The notes beneath the pieces are model-generated. The model saw nothing but the letters and a program-made list of their open reading frames with translations. It made no database searches and was not told the DNA's origin. Of a DNA stretch of 64,000 nt, positions 1 to 11,592 are shown one piece after another. The stretch is from Phytophthora colocasiae (Eukaryota; Oomycota; Peronosporomycetes; Peronosporales; Peronosporaceae). Positions within the stretch are counted from its first letter, which is position 1. Each line of letters opens with the position of its first letter. The stretch spans positions 62,001-126,000 of the forward strand of contig JAGKQI010000093.1 in assembly GCA_018806915.1 (NCBI GenBank). Direction: 5' to 3'. A program made the position numbers and the translations under genes.

Positions 1-2
1 CT

Positions 3-767
3 CATGGGGCGCCCACCTGGGATCAACTTTGTGAAGACCTGAACGCCTTGCTTTTCAGACTCAGATACTGGAACATTTCTGTGATCCTGCCCACGAGCGA
101 GTTTGGGAAGCTGACGATTCCTTATCTGTCGCATGAGATCAGTGCTGAAGGACTGAGAGCCACGCCGAAGATCGTCAAGGGAGTACAGAGTTTCATGGGA
201 AGTCTGAATTACTACAACAAGTTTATCGAAGACTTACCAGTGATCGCTGCTGTGCTCTACGAGTTGTCCGATGAACAGATTCGCGCCGGTCGAGATTTGG
301 CTCGAGCGAAGGAAGCCTTTAAGATCCTGAAGCGCAAGATTGTCTCGACACCGCTCCTCAGACACCCAGATCGCACCAGACCTTTCGGTATTATACCTCA
401 TGCGAATCCGTGGGCTGCTTCAGCCGTCTTGGGACAGAAGTACGATGGAGTGATACACCCCGTACGGTTCACTGGACGTGTGCTGAATGAGGCAGAACTC
501 CGGTATCACATCACAGAGAAGGAGGTCATCGCGATCCTCAGGGTTCTGGAGAACTTTCGGGCTCTGGTAAACACGAGTCCCGTGATAACGGTGTACACCA
601 GACATTCTGTTTTGAAGTGGCTCCTGTCATCCAATTCAGCTGATGGTCGGAACGTGAAGTGGGGATTGAAGTTGTCACATTGGAACTTGGAGATTCGCAG
701 GATCCAGCGAGATGAAGATGGTCTCCCAGCTATTCTTGGAGCGGGCATCACGCCCCGTGAACAAGTG
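3..767 (+). pseudogene. Ty3/gypsy pol fragment: end of reverse transcriptase plus RNase H-like domain
   Basis: The frame is open from the window edge (base 3) into the flanking LTR. It reads like the last part of a gypsy reverse transcriptase: a motif RLRYWNISV, then GKLTIPYLSHEIS, then a thumb region with SFMGSLNYYNKFI. A retroviral-type RNase H-like domain follows, with PFGIIPHANPWAASAVLG and ELRYHITEKEVIAILRVLENF. No integrase follows. The frame runs straight into LTR-like DNA at 768, so the pol end is missing or was lost by rearrangement. The catalytic palm of the reverse transcriptase lies outside the window. Its partner domains may be the integrase block on the other strand at 5312-7662, but that is an inference. 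Confidence 0.8.
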
Positions 768-1600
768 TCAGAGTCTGGTATCCTGTTCGTCAGGGTCTGG
801 AATCATGTGCGTCGGAGACATACCATGTACTCCGGAATCATGTACATCAGAGTCGTAATACCAGAGTCGTGACACTTGGGTCTGATCATCGGAGTCTTGT
901 ACGTCGGAGTCTGTTCATCGGAAACTGGTGATGTCTGGAATATTGCTTGTATAAGCCGGACACATCAGACTTGTTCACCAGAATCATGTTCGTCGGACTC
1001 ATGTTCGTCAGACTTCATGGTGTGATATCAGAGTTTCCATGCGTGATACCAGAAATCCATGAGTGTTTTCAAGGTGCGGAGCACGTATGCTGCAACGCAC
1101 GAAGTCCAGTTGGGATATGCGCGGGGTGCGCTACGTCCGGTGCGTGATACTTGGTATCTTGTGGGTAAAATTGTATTCCTTGAACCATTATCGTCACACA
1201 GGACGGCAACGGGATGAGGTCTCTCAGAGATACATTCTTCTGAGAGACTTTCTGCCAACCTTTAGGCACTCATCGTCGGGGAAAGTCCGGTGATCAGATT
1301 GAGTGTTGTTGTCTCTCGGAGTTTGTGCACTTTTCCGAGGAACACTTCTGATCTCTTGGGCCCCTTTGCAGTACAGGTTAAGGTTAATATATGTACAGCA
1401 GTTTTCTTCCACAGATCCATCATATTGTCACACGGGACATAACCTCGTCCCACATCTCCCTTTCTCCCACAATCCAGTGTATATCCAATCACATCACAGC
1501 GTAACGTCCATATCCACTCGAAAAATCGTAATTAGCAACGTGTCAACCGCCCCTCCTGGTCATAATTCGTCAGTGCGGAACTTTCTCCAAACTGAGCATC
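768..1600 (+). repeat. LTR-like and leader region of gypsy element, left arm of inverted repeat
   Basis: The block begins TGTCAGAGTC and lies between pol (ending at 767) and gag (starting at 1601), the place of an LTR plus leader. Its reverse complement occurs at 10686-11592. It contains degenerate 15-base units of the type TTCGTCGGACTCATG near 960-1020. The 3' LTR end and the primer binding site could not be fixed. The small open frames inside it look like noise. Confidence 0.55.
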
Positions 1601-4600
1601 ATGGTCAGGCCAGTACGTCAGAGGCCCCGTGAACATAGTGTAGCTGTGACGCTCTCAAAACTTCCGGGGTTTCAAAGTCTCTGGTGTCCTGTCGCTCAGT
1701 CTGATTCTATCAGACTCAGAAATAGACAACTGTCGTATCCCACAAACGGCCACATCCCGATTTCCTTTCTGACGCACACCTCTGAAGAAGATCTAGCCAT
1801 GAGTTCATCCATGGTTCCTACTACTGGCGACGCCTCGGGCACTGGGCCCGCTTCGGCATCCGTAGCATCGCGAGGTGGTGGTGACGGTACTCTCGCATCA
1901 CCTGGTGGCAGCTCAAGCGCCCCAGCCTCACAGTCGAGCGCGTCCGCCGCTCCGAAGCAGGGCGTTGATGCTGCTGACGGCGATGATCCCGGGAGCGTGC
2001 CTGACACGTCTGTGGCTTCTGCTTCTACGAATCCTTCTTCTGGCGTCGCAGTTCCGTTCCCCAGAGGGCCACACGTTCTTTCTACCGCCGAGGTGGACGA
2101 TCTGTTTGGGCCTGGGCAACAACCGTTAGTCGAAGAGAAGTCTGACGTCCCTTCCAACTGGGTGGATCCTGAGCCAAGGCCTGAGGGGCAACCATTCTTG
2201 GTTGGTGTTCCAGCGCTTGCCGAGGACCTTTGCGTGGGTAATCATATAGCGAACATCTATGGTGGGCCCGGTGTTCTGGTGGGCCTCGAGAGCTTTACGT
2301 CAGCGGACATCTCGGAGCTCGAGCGCGTAATCCCTGACTTTACCGAAAGTCAGATGCTCGTTCCTCACTTGGATAGCCGTGACCGGCTGAGTCTGGAAGC
2401 GCACATAGGGTCCGTTGATGTTCTCCGGGAGTTGGCGGCAATCCTCCTGCACCTCCCTCATCAGCGTCTCGCTGAACGGGTGTACAAGACATGTGGCTAT
2501 CTAAATCAGATGACCGGCGCTCACCGTCGGCTTCGACTTCAAGCAGAGTCCCAGGGCGGCGCATCTCTGGTGGACATGGCTACCGTGCAGAACGAGTCTG
2601 AAGACCTCAAGCGTCAGTGGGTCTTTAACTGCCAGTATTGGCGTCACGAAGTATTGGACGCCCGGCGTACTGCTAGTGAGGTCGAAGATCGTGTGAATGC
2701 GGAGTCCAAGAGCCTCGCATCGCACTATTAGGACCAGATAGATGCCCTGGAATCAGAGAAGTCGGCCTTGGAAGAACGCCTGGAGGACTCTCAAGCGGAG
2801 GTCCGATTGCTGAAGGCACGCCCCATGACCACGGCCACAGACTCCTGGGGCTTCCTGGAGTACCTGTTTGAACACGGGGAGTTGAATGGCAGCTGGGTGC
2901 GCCTTCGAGAGCTTCTGGTGAGCTTCCAAGAAGGGAAGGTGCCTCCAGGAGACTGGGACACCATCATCAATGTGACTGCGATGGATCAGCGGAAAAATGC
3001 AATCCCAGACTTCCACGAATGTCTCGCTAAACATCGGTCTGACCGAGCAGCAGAGGCCAAGAAATCGGTCAAAGTGCTGGATCTGACGGGTGCTGGCAGT
3101 GGTGTGACGGTCTCCGGTGAACCTGCTGGTGATCCCACGAAGTTAGGCACTCGTCCGGTGAACCAATCTGTATCGCCCACCAGGTCGACTAAATCTTTGG
3201 GTTCTCCGCCGCCCAAGCCTAACAGACCTTCTGGAAAACAGAAGTCAGGCACTCGTCCGGTGAACCAATCTGTATCGCCCACCAGGTCGACTAAATCTTT
3301 GGGTTCTCCGCCGCCCAAGCCTATCGTGTCCCTCAGGATTGCCCCAAGAACTACACGCCTGGCATCGATTCGGTGCGTCCGGCGAACGCTAAGTCTCCGG
3401 TGTCCAAGGACGCGGTTCACACCACGTTACCGGCTGGGGTCGTCTGGGAAGAAGTTCGTCCGGACATGCGCTTGGCTCTGCTCGCTGGCATTGCTTACGA
3501 GACTGCGATGAAATGGCTTCGCACGGACAAGCCTGCCCACAGTCTGTTCACGGGGCGCCCCTTGGTACAAATGCTAGTGAGCATGATGTACTGGCGCAAA
3601 CTGAATCAGACCCCGTGGACTTCGTACGTCCCAGAGACGTACTACAAGATGGCGCCGTCTCCAGAGGAGCCACCGGTCTGGGAGGCACTGGATGCTCACG
3701 TCCCGTACCCCATCAGTGAACCTGAGTCCACAGAGGATGACCCTCAGAAGGACCCGGACTTCAAGGCGCCTGGCGAACAAGAATCTGCATCCAGCGATAG
3801 TGAGTCTGATGGCGAAAAGTCGAGCGACAGCGGCGATGACTCTGACGACGATGAGTCTGATCATTCGCATGCCAGTAACAAGCGTCCACGAGACTACGAG
3901 TCCAGCGATTCAGATGACTCGGGTCCGATAATCCCCACCAAGAAATCCAAGCGGGGTAGCGTACACGAGGCATCCAGGTCCAAGTCAAGCAATCAGAAGT
4001 CCGGTGGTACCTCCACGACAAGTCCCAAGAGCAAGAAGTCCGGTGGCTCTCCCAAGCCGAGTCCCAAGAACAAGAAGTCTCAAGACTCCAAGTCGCCTAA
4101 GAGTTCTTCGGGCAAGCGACCTTCTGGTAAACTCCGGAAGTCAAGTCTGGTGTCCAAGTCGTACAAGTCGCTGACACCAAAGGAATTGCTGACGATCGAG
4201 GCCCCGGACACACATTGTTCGTCGTGGCTATACTACGTCATCCCGGTCCAACCGACAAGCGACACCAAGACGTCCATCGGGCAGACTCCAGGGTTCCCAG
4301 ACTTCGAGCCCCACAGACACAGTCTGGCACGCCTGAAGAAACGCTGGAATTCCAAGAAGTACCAAGCTCTGGGACGAAGTGCCAGCTCCCTGGGAAGTCT
4401 AGAACCGCCGGACCGAGCTGTACTTTCACCGGCGTGAAGACCTCTGTCCCTTGATTCAGGCGGACATCGAAGAGCTCGCGTCTCTCATGAACAAGCACGC
4501 TCAAGCACTGTGGGAACGCACTCACTGGGTGATAATGGATCCCGATGTTGACCTGCTGTCCGGTGAACAGCACAAGGAACGCGGGCTTCGTCGTGCGTCT

Positions 4601-4927
4601 CTACTACGCCAATATCGAGGGGCAGTATCCAAGATTCTGAAGCGCAAGGATTTCCCAGAGACGCTCATGTTCGAGCCTGGCATCTGGAAGATTCCGGGCA
4701 AATATTGCCCATGGATCTGGCAGGACCCGCGTGCACGTGAGATCGGAGGTCCCAAGTGCCTGAGCTTGCGCAAGCAACTTGAAGCTATCGACGCGGCGGA
4801 ACCGGCGCGCACGCAGTGGGCCACAGCGTCTTCCGACAAGGACTGGATGCAATTCGTGCCATCCGATCTCCGGAAACAAGCTCTGACGCCCACTGAACGC
4901 GCCGAAAATCCTGTCTCTCTGAAGTAA
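1601..4927 (+). pseudogene. Degenerate Ty3/gypsy Gag-like gene
   Basis: ATG at 1601 opens a long Gag-like frame with a Ser/Ala/Gly-rich N-terminus, then a helical region, and later an acidic Ser/Asp stretch (about 3780-3930) and a Lys/Ser/Pro-rich stretch (about 3940-4140). Three breaks are visible. There is a TAG at 2729-2731 with the same frame resuming at once (DQIDALESEK, then a coiled coil). There is a frame change near 3325 at the end of a tandem repeat. There is another near 4400, after which the frame runs to a stop at 4925-4927. No zinc knuckle was seen. The first 850 bases are repeated in inverted orientation at 9831-10685 with only a few amino-acid differences. Confidence 0.65.
3145..3323 (+). 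repeat. Two-copy tandem repeat (period 102 bases) inside gag
   Basis: Bases 3145-3221 recur at 3247-3323, period 102 (34 codons). Each unit encodes GTRPVNQSVSPTRSTKSLGS and a short proline-rich tail. The gag frame shifts just after the second unit. Confidence 0.9.
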
Positions 4928-5311
4928 GTCCGCCAGAAGTCTGGTGTACTCTTCATGGCATCTCCGGGGGACTACACTTCTTCTTCCAGAACAACTTAGT
5001 CGTCTGCATATCGTAGCGTGGTAACAATTCCAAATGTAGTTCCCCAGCGACCTTCTCCTTTAACATCCTCATATGCCGTTCAGTCACCTTCTTCCCATAG
5101 CATCATCATAATCCACTCGTAAAATTCCATCATACACACACAATCACAAAATCATCTCCATACAAATTCACATAACAATCACCATCTCTGGGAGTCACGT
5201 ATCCCCGAAATCACATTTCCGAAAGACATGTCTCTCAGACACCTCATCTCTGAAATACATCGTCTGGTGAACAGTGATGTTCACCAGAGTTCTCAGAATA
5301 GGTTTTAGAGT
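4928..5311. other. Non-coding stretch between convergent gag (+) and pol (-)
   Basis: No supported gene. The stretch is rich in CATCATC/TCACA-type pyrimidine tracts (5050-5200), as expected for retrotransposon 3' untranslated or LTR DNA. It carries the inverted motif GGTGAACAG...GTTCACC around 5268-5290. No copy of the 768-1600 LTR was recognised here. Confidence 0.4.
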
Positions 5312-7662
5312 TTAAACTCTGGGGTGATCGTCTCCGGCTTGCATTGCTTGGAAACGAGCTCGCGCTCGTGCGCTCTGATTGAACTCATATAGCAAAGTGC
5401 CACAGTTCAGCTTTGACAAGGGTAGCCACTCTGTCTCATCGTATCCCTTCCATTTGACCAGGTATTCGCGAAGTCTCTTGGAGGTCCTGGTACGCTTGCT
5501 CCACCGAGTGTCTAGTATCTTTTCCACTTCGTATTCATCATTCTCGGTGTCGGGCTCCCAACTGTCTTCTGGTAACAGCGCTGCATCAAAGTCATCATCC
5601 TCATGGACATCAAGTTCCATAGTCGGTCTTCTGGGAAACAAGGCTCTCGGTTTCAGGCGACTTATATGAACCCAAGGGTTCACCCGATACCCGGTGTCCT
5701 CGACCTTCAGTTTCACACGAAAATCATCCAACATCTCTTCAATCCGGAAAGGGCCATGCCACATGTGCGCGAGTTTCCGACTCAACCCCGTTTGTACCTT
5801 GGGGATGTATAACCACACGGCATCACCGACGGCAAATCCGGACTTCAGACGTTCCGACAACTCCTTCCACTTTCGGGTCTGTTCTTCGGAACGCTCCCGC
5901 TTGGCCTTCTTCTGAAGTTCTTCAGCACAGGCTTGAGCGTAGCTGTAATCTCGTTGCATCTTCCGCCGCCACTCATAAGCAGTGCGCTCTTGTATACCAG
6001 AAGGCTTTGGACCAAGCATCGCGGACACAGTCCCATGAGCATCCCATCCGTGCACCAGAAAGAAAGGTGTTTCCAGACGGGTCGCATCAAAGGAAGTATT
6101 CAATGCGAACATCAAACGTTCGGCGTGGTCGTCCCAATCACTCTGATCAGCTTCGGCGATGTAGGCCTTGATTGCGCGCTCGACCGTCTGAACAGACCGT
6201 TCTTGTTGGCCGTTCGCCTGGGGACGGTACGCCAGAGTCGCTCGTTGTCTGCTCCCCAGGAGGTCCCGGAAACACCTGAATACCTCACTCATGAACCGAG
6301 GGTCCTGATCATGGCGTATCAGGGAACTAGCTCCGAAGTTTCGGAAGACACGTTCCTCGTAGGCCTCAGCGACATCTTGAGCCGCAGTAATGCTCATAGG
6401 CTTGCACATCACATAGCCTGAGAACATGTCTTGGAACAACAACAGGAACGTGTTGCCTCTGGCGGACTTTGGCATGTGCGTCACGAAATCCATGGACACC
6501 ACTTCAAAAGGTCGACTGGGCTCGATGTTGCCGGGCGACGGTCCAGGATTCGGGGGACGCCCCTTGCCACTAGCACAGTCCATACACTCCTTGACACATC
6601 AGCGTACATACCAATCTAGTAGAACTCGGAGCTCAGCTTCTCGAACGTACGTTTGATTCCCTAGTGAGCACTCTGGTAATCCCCATGAGCATAGTGCAGC
6701 ATATCGGCATGCAAGTCTCTGGGAACCACAAGTCTGAGCTCATCAACCATGTCTCTCGGACGTTCCCTGGTAGCACGGCTGAGGCGGTACAAAACGTCTC
6801 TGGAATCCAAGATTAAATCATCGGCAATCCTGGCAAGTTTCCTTACTCGGGGTCGTAGTAGATCTCCCACGTCACCCTTAAGGAACTTGATGAGTTCTGC
6901 TAGATGAACATCTTGAGTCTGGTGAACTTTGATCCGCCGCCAGCGTTCTTCCAGAAACTCCGATGGGCCCATGGGTTTACGAGCTTCTACATCGTCTGGT
7001 AGGTTCACTTCTTCCTGATTACGTGCACGAGTGATAGCAGCAAGCACCTTGACAGTATAAGGCAGGGGTGCAGACTCTGGCCCTGGGTCATCCATCTCCG
7101 ATGTACAATTGTGTTCACCAGAGGTCTGGTGAACATCATCCGGAGCTTCAGAAGACATCACTTCGGGAAGTTTCTCTGGGAACTTGGACACCAGTTTCAG
7201 ATGAGTCAGTTCGTAAGGGTCTTGAACTTGCCAGGACTCACCAAGAACGAGGGTCTTGGACGTCAAATAATCAGCTGGTTGGTTGAACTCACGCTTCACG
7301 TGCACTAGCTTCAGAGACTGGAGCTTGATCTTCAGAGACTCAAACTCGGCCAATTTCCGTTGCAGGTTCGGCTGATTACAATTAATCAGCCCTTGAGCTT
7401 GCTGGATAGCGATACGGGAGTCTCCGACAACCAGCAAGTCTCGGATGTCACGTTCCAAAGCCAACTTCAATCCATTGATCAAACCACAGTATTCTGAGTC
7501 ATTCACTGTGACGTCTTTCAGAGCGAACCCTTGGGCTTCCAGGATGTTCCACCCCGGGAGCTCCCAGAGCACACATCCGCAGCTTCCCAAGCGAGTGGAT
7601 GTCTTGGCGGCACCATCGAAACTCAGGACACAACCTCGATAGTCGGCCTCTAGCATCTCCAC
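5312..7662 (-). pseudogene. Ty3/gypsy pol 3' part: RNase H, integrase zinc finger, integrase core, chromodomain
   Basis: Read on the minus strand, 7662-6661 gives an RNase H domain (VLSFDGAAKTSTRLGSCGCV, later VVGDSRIAIQQAQG and VHVKREFNQPADYLTS), then the start of the integrase HHCC finger (MLHYAHGDYQSAH). TAG at 6661-6663, a second TAG about 45 bases on and a frame change break the finger. The next frame (to 5312) resumes at CVKECMDC and contains the integrase core with DDE-type residues (SMDFV, RHDQDPRF, QQERSVQTVERA). Its C-terminus is a clear chromodomain: EVEKILDTRW, then EYLVKWKGYDETEWLP. A C-terminal chromodomain places it with chromovirus-type gypsy elements. No full-length polyprotein exists here. 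Confidence 0.85.
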
Positions 7663-7730
7663 GCTAGTGGGCGCTGGAGGTTTGACTCGCCCCTTGACGG
7701 GGATGAGGTTTTCGGAGACCTCATCGAGGA

Positions 7731-8050
7731 AGGACTTCCCATTGTATTAATTCCTCTTTTGACTCCAGAAATCTCCGGCGTACACAAGTGTTCACCGGAC
7801 AACGTTCGACTCTCAAGCGCTCCTGTGAGGACCAGAAGGACATCCGACGGTCTACGCAAGGAACCCTCACTCTCACCAACACTCTCACGACCCCGGCGAG
7901 GGCCTCATTACCAAGACAACGAACCTACGAGGCCAGCACAAGGTAACACACGCCCACCTCGCTGTGCGACTCTGGTATTACACCGGTAGTCACACTTCCA
8001 GGTTCACTGTACACCTCTGCACCGCGGTAAAAGTTGCACCGACTTCACGA
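7731..8050 (+). repeat. LTR fragment, direct repeat of 12307-12628
   Basis: About 320 bases match 12307-12628 in the same orientation with a few differences, starting AGGACTTCCC and ending near TTGCACCGACTTC. The left edge abuts the minus-strand pol block, so this copy is cut off by a rearrangement. It precedes the second gag (8978) by about 930 bases, consistent with the 3' end of a 5' LTR. Confidence 0.75.
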
Positions 8051-8977
8051 CTGCTATCCTACGATCATCTGACACCCGGCTACACAGCTGCTCTTCCGAT
8101 CTTCGATCTCGATCTCACCTAACCCTTGATCGCGATCTGCGATCACGATCAGCAGTCCTGATCAGCCGCCTTGAACAGTAGTCTTGAACAGCATCCTTGA
8201 TCGGCTAGCTTGAGCAATGACCTTGATCAGCAATCTTCTCACTTTATCTCGTATCCCCGCGTCACCGATATTCAAGATCGTGATCTTCCTGAACTTGAAC
8301 ATCGCTCCCCCGTGCGACCGATGCTGCCACCATTGTTCGAACCAGAAATCTCCTCGTGGGATGACCTCTACATGACTGCTTCCTTGGGTACTCCTTGAAT
8401 CTCCTTCGGCTTAGCACGGTGTGGAACGTCACTGATCTTGCGAAATGTCCGCTGATCGTTGGATATTGGCCCTCTCAGTGGCACCTCATGGTCAGGTCGT
8501 CGTCGATCCGCAATAGATCGCGCCGGCCCCGATCCGCCGCTGCCTTGATCTCCTTCTCACACGATCTCAGGCAAGGCGTCCTCTTCTCCCTCGGTGCTGA
8601 GCCACTACGTGGGACCTTACGGCGAGGCCCTCTGATCGCTTAGCCTCACTCGACTACGTCGTCATCCATCATCCACCTGCCCGCTGGAGAGATCAAGTCG
8701 ATTATCAACCTGGATCCATTCGTCAGCTGTCGTTCGCGCAATCTGGGGTCATCAATCGACATCTCGCTTCGCCAGAGACCCCTGTCCTTGATCCGACTCT
8801 CTCTGGGCCCGACGTTGCCTTTCTCGGATTTCTTATTCGCGCTTCACCACATCCGCCCCCAGCCTGCAAGTTGGTCCGTCCCGGTCCACTACAGGTCTCA
8901 TTCTCCAATCTTCCGGCCAAGGCACAAGTTACCCCAGCAACACCCCGACCACCATCACCCGACTCCCTCCAGTCCCA
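8051..8977 (+). other. Presumed untranslated leader of the second gypsy element
   Basis: No gene is supported. The stretch contains many GATC-type words (CTTGATC, CGATC) around 8090-8240 and lies between an LTR fragment and a gag start, so it is most simply the 5' leader. Confidence 0.4.
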
Positions 8978-9830
8978 ATGAGTCAACAAGGAAGTGACCC
9001 TGGGAGCGATTACTTGCCCACACCTCCCAACTCCCCAAGATCTCCTGACGGTCCGCGATCTCCCCACTCCGACATCTCGCGGCGTTCGACAGGTCCGGCT
9101 CCAGATTCAGCACGCCCGCTCTCATCCGACGAGACCGGGCCTTTGCTGGGCGATCCAGGGCGGGATCGCCTGGTGCACGAGCGTGATCAGCTGAGTCGTG
9201 AAGTCATGGAACTTCGGGCTCATGTCGACGCCATGGAGCGGTTCCGGGCGGATCAACAGGACGAGATCGCGCGCCTGCAGCACAAGATTGCAGCCCTCGC
9301 AGAGGGGGCCTCTGATCTCGATGGATTGCGCGTGCAGGTTCACCAGCCCCGGTCGGAACGCGACGAGTTCGCGCGACGTCTCAGGTCTGCTCAGGCAGAG
9401 CTAGATCGGGTCATAGAGGACCGGGATCGTCTAACAGACGAGATGGAACAAGCCACTGCCGAGATCCAAGATTTGCAGGCGGAAGCTCGGATCCACGCTT
9501 GCGATCTGGCCGAGGCGAAACAAGACTCCGTCACCGCCAAGGCCAGCAATAACCGGATCTCGGCCGATCTTGTGCGTCTCCAACTGGATTACAGCCCCAC
9601 GCCTTTGACCGGGGCTCCCACCCTTTGGCCGAGCGAGATTGGGCTCTAGCGGATTTTGCCCGAGCGACCTCCTCCTTGACCAACGTCGTTGCCGAACGCG
9701 ACCGGATCCTCGGCCAGCTCGCCCATGCCAACTCCGAACTGAATCGAGTTACTTCGGAGCGTGATGGCTTACTCGCGGAGCGGGACCAAGCAATCGCTGA
9801 TCGAAACAAGGCGCGTACGGATCTCAGCAG
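8978..9830 (+). pseudogene. Second Gag-like gene, coiled-coil type, truncated
   Basis: ATG at 8978 starts a Pro/Ser-rich N-terminus (LPTPPNSPRSPD) followed by a long charged coiled coil (RDRLVHERDQLSREVMELR and repeated ER/DR/Q heptads). A frame change near 9600-9625 shifts the coiled coil into the next frame (ERDWALADFARATSSLTN, then ERDGLLAERDQAIADRNKA). The reading is cut at about 9830, where the inverted copy of the first gag begins. It is a different gag family from 1601-4927. No zinc knuckle is seen before the cut. Confidence 0.65.
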
Positions 9831-10685
9831 GAGGTGCAGAAGAATTGCAGCCAACTCCCGATGGACATCAACAGACCCCATGTGCGCCTGAAGACTCCGG
9901 TGGTCACGGCTATCCAAGTGAGGAACGAGCATCTGACTTTCGGTAAAGTCAGGGATTACGCGCTCGAGCTCCGAGATGTCCGCTGACGTAAAGCTCTCGA
10001 GGCCCACCAGAACACCGGGCCCACCATAGATGTTCGCTATATGATTACCCACGCAAAGGTCCTCGGCAAGCGCTGGAACACCAACCAAGAATGGTTGCCC
10101 CTCAGGCCTTGGCTCAGGATCCACCCAGTTGGAAGGGACGTCAGACTTCTCTTCGACTAACGGTTGTTGCCCAGGCCCAAACAGATCGTCCACCTCGGCG
10201 GTAGAAAGAATGTGTGGCCCTCTGGGGAACGGAACTGCGACGCCAGAAGAAGGATTCGTAGAAGCAGAAGCCACAGACGTGTCAGGCACGCTCCCGGGAT
10301 CATCGCCGTCAGCAGCATCAACGCCCTGCTTCGGAGCGGCGGACGCGCTCGACTGTGAGGCTGGGGCGCTTGAGCTGCCACTAGGTGATGCGAGAGTACC
10401 GTCACCACCACCTCGCGATGCTACGGATGCCGAAGCGGGCCCAGTGCCCGAGGCGTCGCCAGTAGTAGGAACCATGGATGAACTCATGGCTAGATCTTCT
10501 TCAGAGGTGTGCGTCAGAAAGGAAATCGGGATGTGGCCGTTTGTGGGATACGACAGTTGTCTATTTCTGAGTCTGATAGAATCAGACTGAGCGACAGGAC
10601 ACCAGAGACTTTGAAACCCCGGAAGTTTTGAGAGCGTCACAGCTACACTATGTTCACGGGGCCTCTGACGTACTGGCCTGACCAT
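9831..10685 (-). pseudogene. Inverted partial copy of the 1601-2456 gag start
   Basis: On the minus strand from ATG at 10685 the protein matches the N-terminal 285 or so residues coded at 1601-2456, with only scattered changes (for example Gly/Ser, Val/Ile, Ile/Met). The match stops at about 9830. The open frame that continues to 9531 is only the antisense of the second gag and is not a real protein tail. The junction is therefore a recombination or insertion breakpoint. Confidence 0.85.
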
Positions 10686-11592
10686 GATGCTCAGTTTGGA
10701 GAAAGTTCCGCACTGACGAATTATGACCAGGAGGGGCGGTTGACACGTTGCTAATTACGATTTTTCGAGTGGATATGGACGTTACGCTGTGATGTGATTG
10801 GATATACACTGGATTGTGGGAGAAAGGGAGATGTGGGACGAGGTTATGTCCCGTGTGACAATATGATGGATCTGTGGAAGAAAACTGCTGTACATATATT
10901 AACCTTAACCTGTACTGCAAAGGGGCCCAAGAGATCAGAAGTGTTCCTCGGAAAAGTGCACAAACTCCGAGAGACAACAACACTCAATCTGATCACCGGA
11001 CTTTCCCCGACGATGAGTGCCTAAAGGTTGGCAGAAAGTCTCTCAGAAGAATGTATCTCTGAGAGACCTCATCCCGTTGCCGTCCTGTGTGACGATAATG
11101 GTTCAAGGAATACAATTTTACCCACAAGATACCAAGTATCACGCACCGGACGTAGCGCACCCCGCGCATATCCCAACTGGACTTCGTGCGTTGCAGCATA
11201 CGTGCTCCGCACCTTGAAAACACTCATGGATTTCTGGTATCACGCATGGAAACTCTGATATCACACCATGAAGTCTGACGAACATGAGTCCGACGTACAT
11301 GAAGTCTGACGAACATGAGTCCGACGTACATGAGTCTGACGTACATGAGTCTGACGAACATGATTCTGGTAACACAAGTCTGATGTGTCCGGCTTATACA
11401 AGCAATATTCCAGACATTACCAGTTTCCGATGAACAGACTCCGACGTACAAGACTCCGATGATCAGACCCAAGTGTCACGACTCTGGTATTTCGACTCCG
11501 ATGTACATGATTCCGGAGTACATGGTTCCGATGAACATGTCTCCGACGCACATGATTCCAGACCCTGACGAACAGGATAGCAGACTCTGACA
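10686..11592 (-). repeat. LTR-like and leader region, right arm of inverted repeat
   Basis: Reverse complement of 768-1600. Coordinates in the two arms sum to 12286 over the inner part. The sum rises to about 12358 at the outer edge, because this arm holds about 72 extra bases in a tandem array at 11266-11366. The outer limit is the motif CAGACTCTGACAC at 11592. Confidence 0.75.
11266..11366. repeat. 15-base minisatellite (ACATGAGTCYGACGW)
   Basis: Five to six units of about 15 bases alternate between ACATGAGTCCGACGT and ACATGARGTCTGACGA forms. The matching arm at 988-1020 has only about two units, so the array expanded or contracted after the arms formed. Confidence 0.8.

Noticed and set aside
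9531..9830. C-terminal 100 residues of a 384-codon minus-strand frame continuing the inverted gag
   Set aside because: It is the antisense of the coiled-coil gag. Similarity to the other gag copy stops at about 9830.
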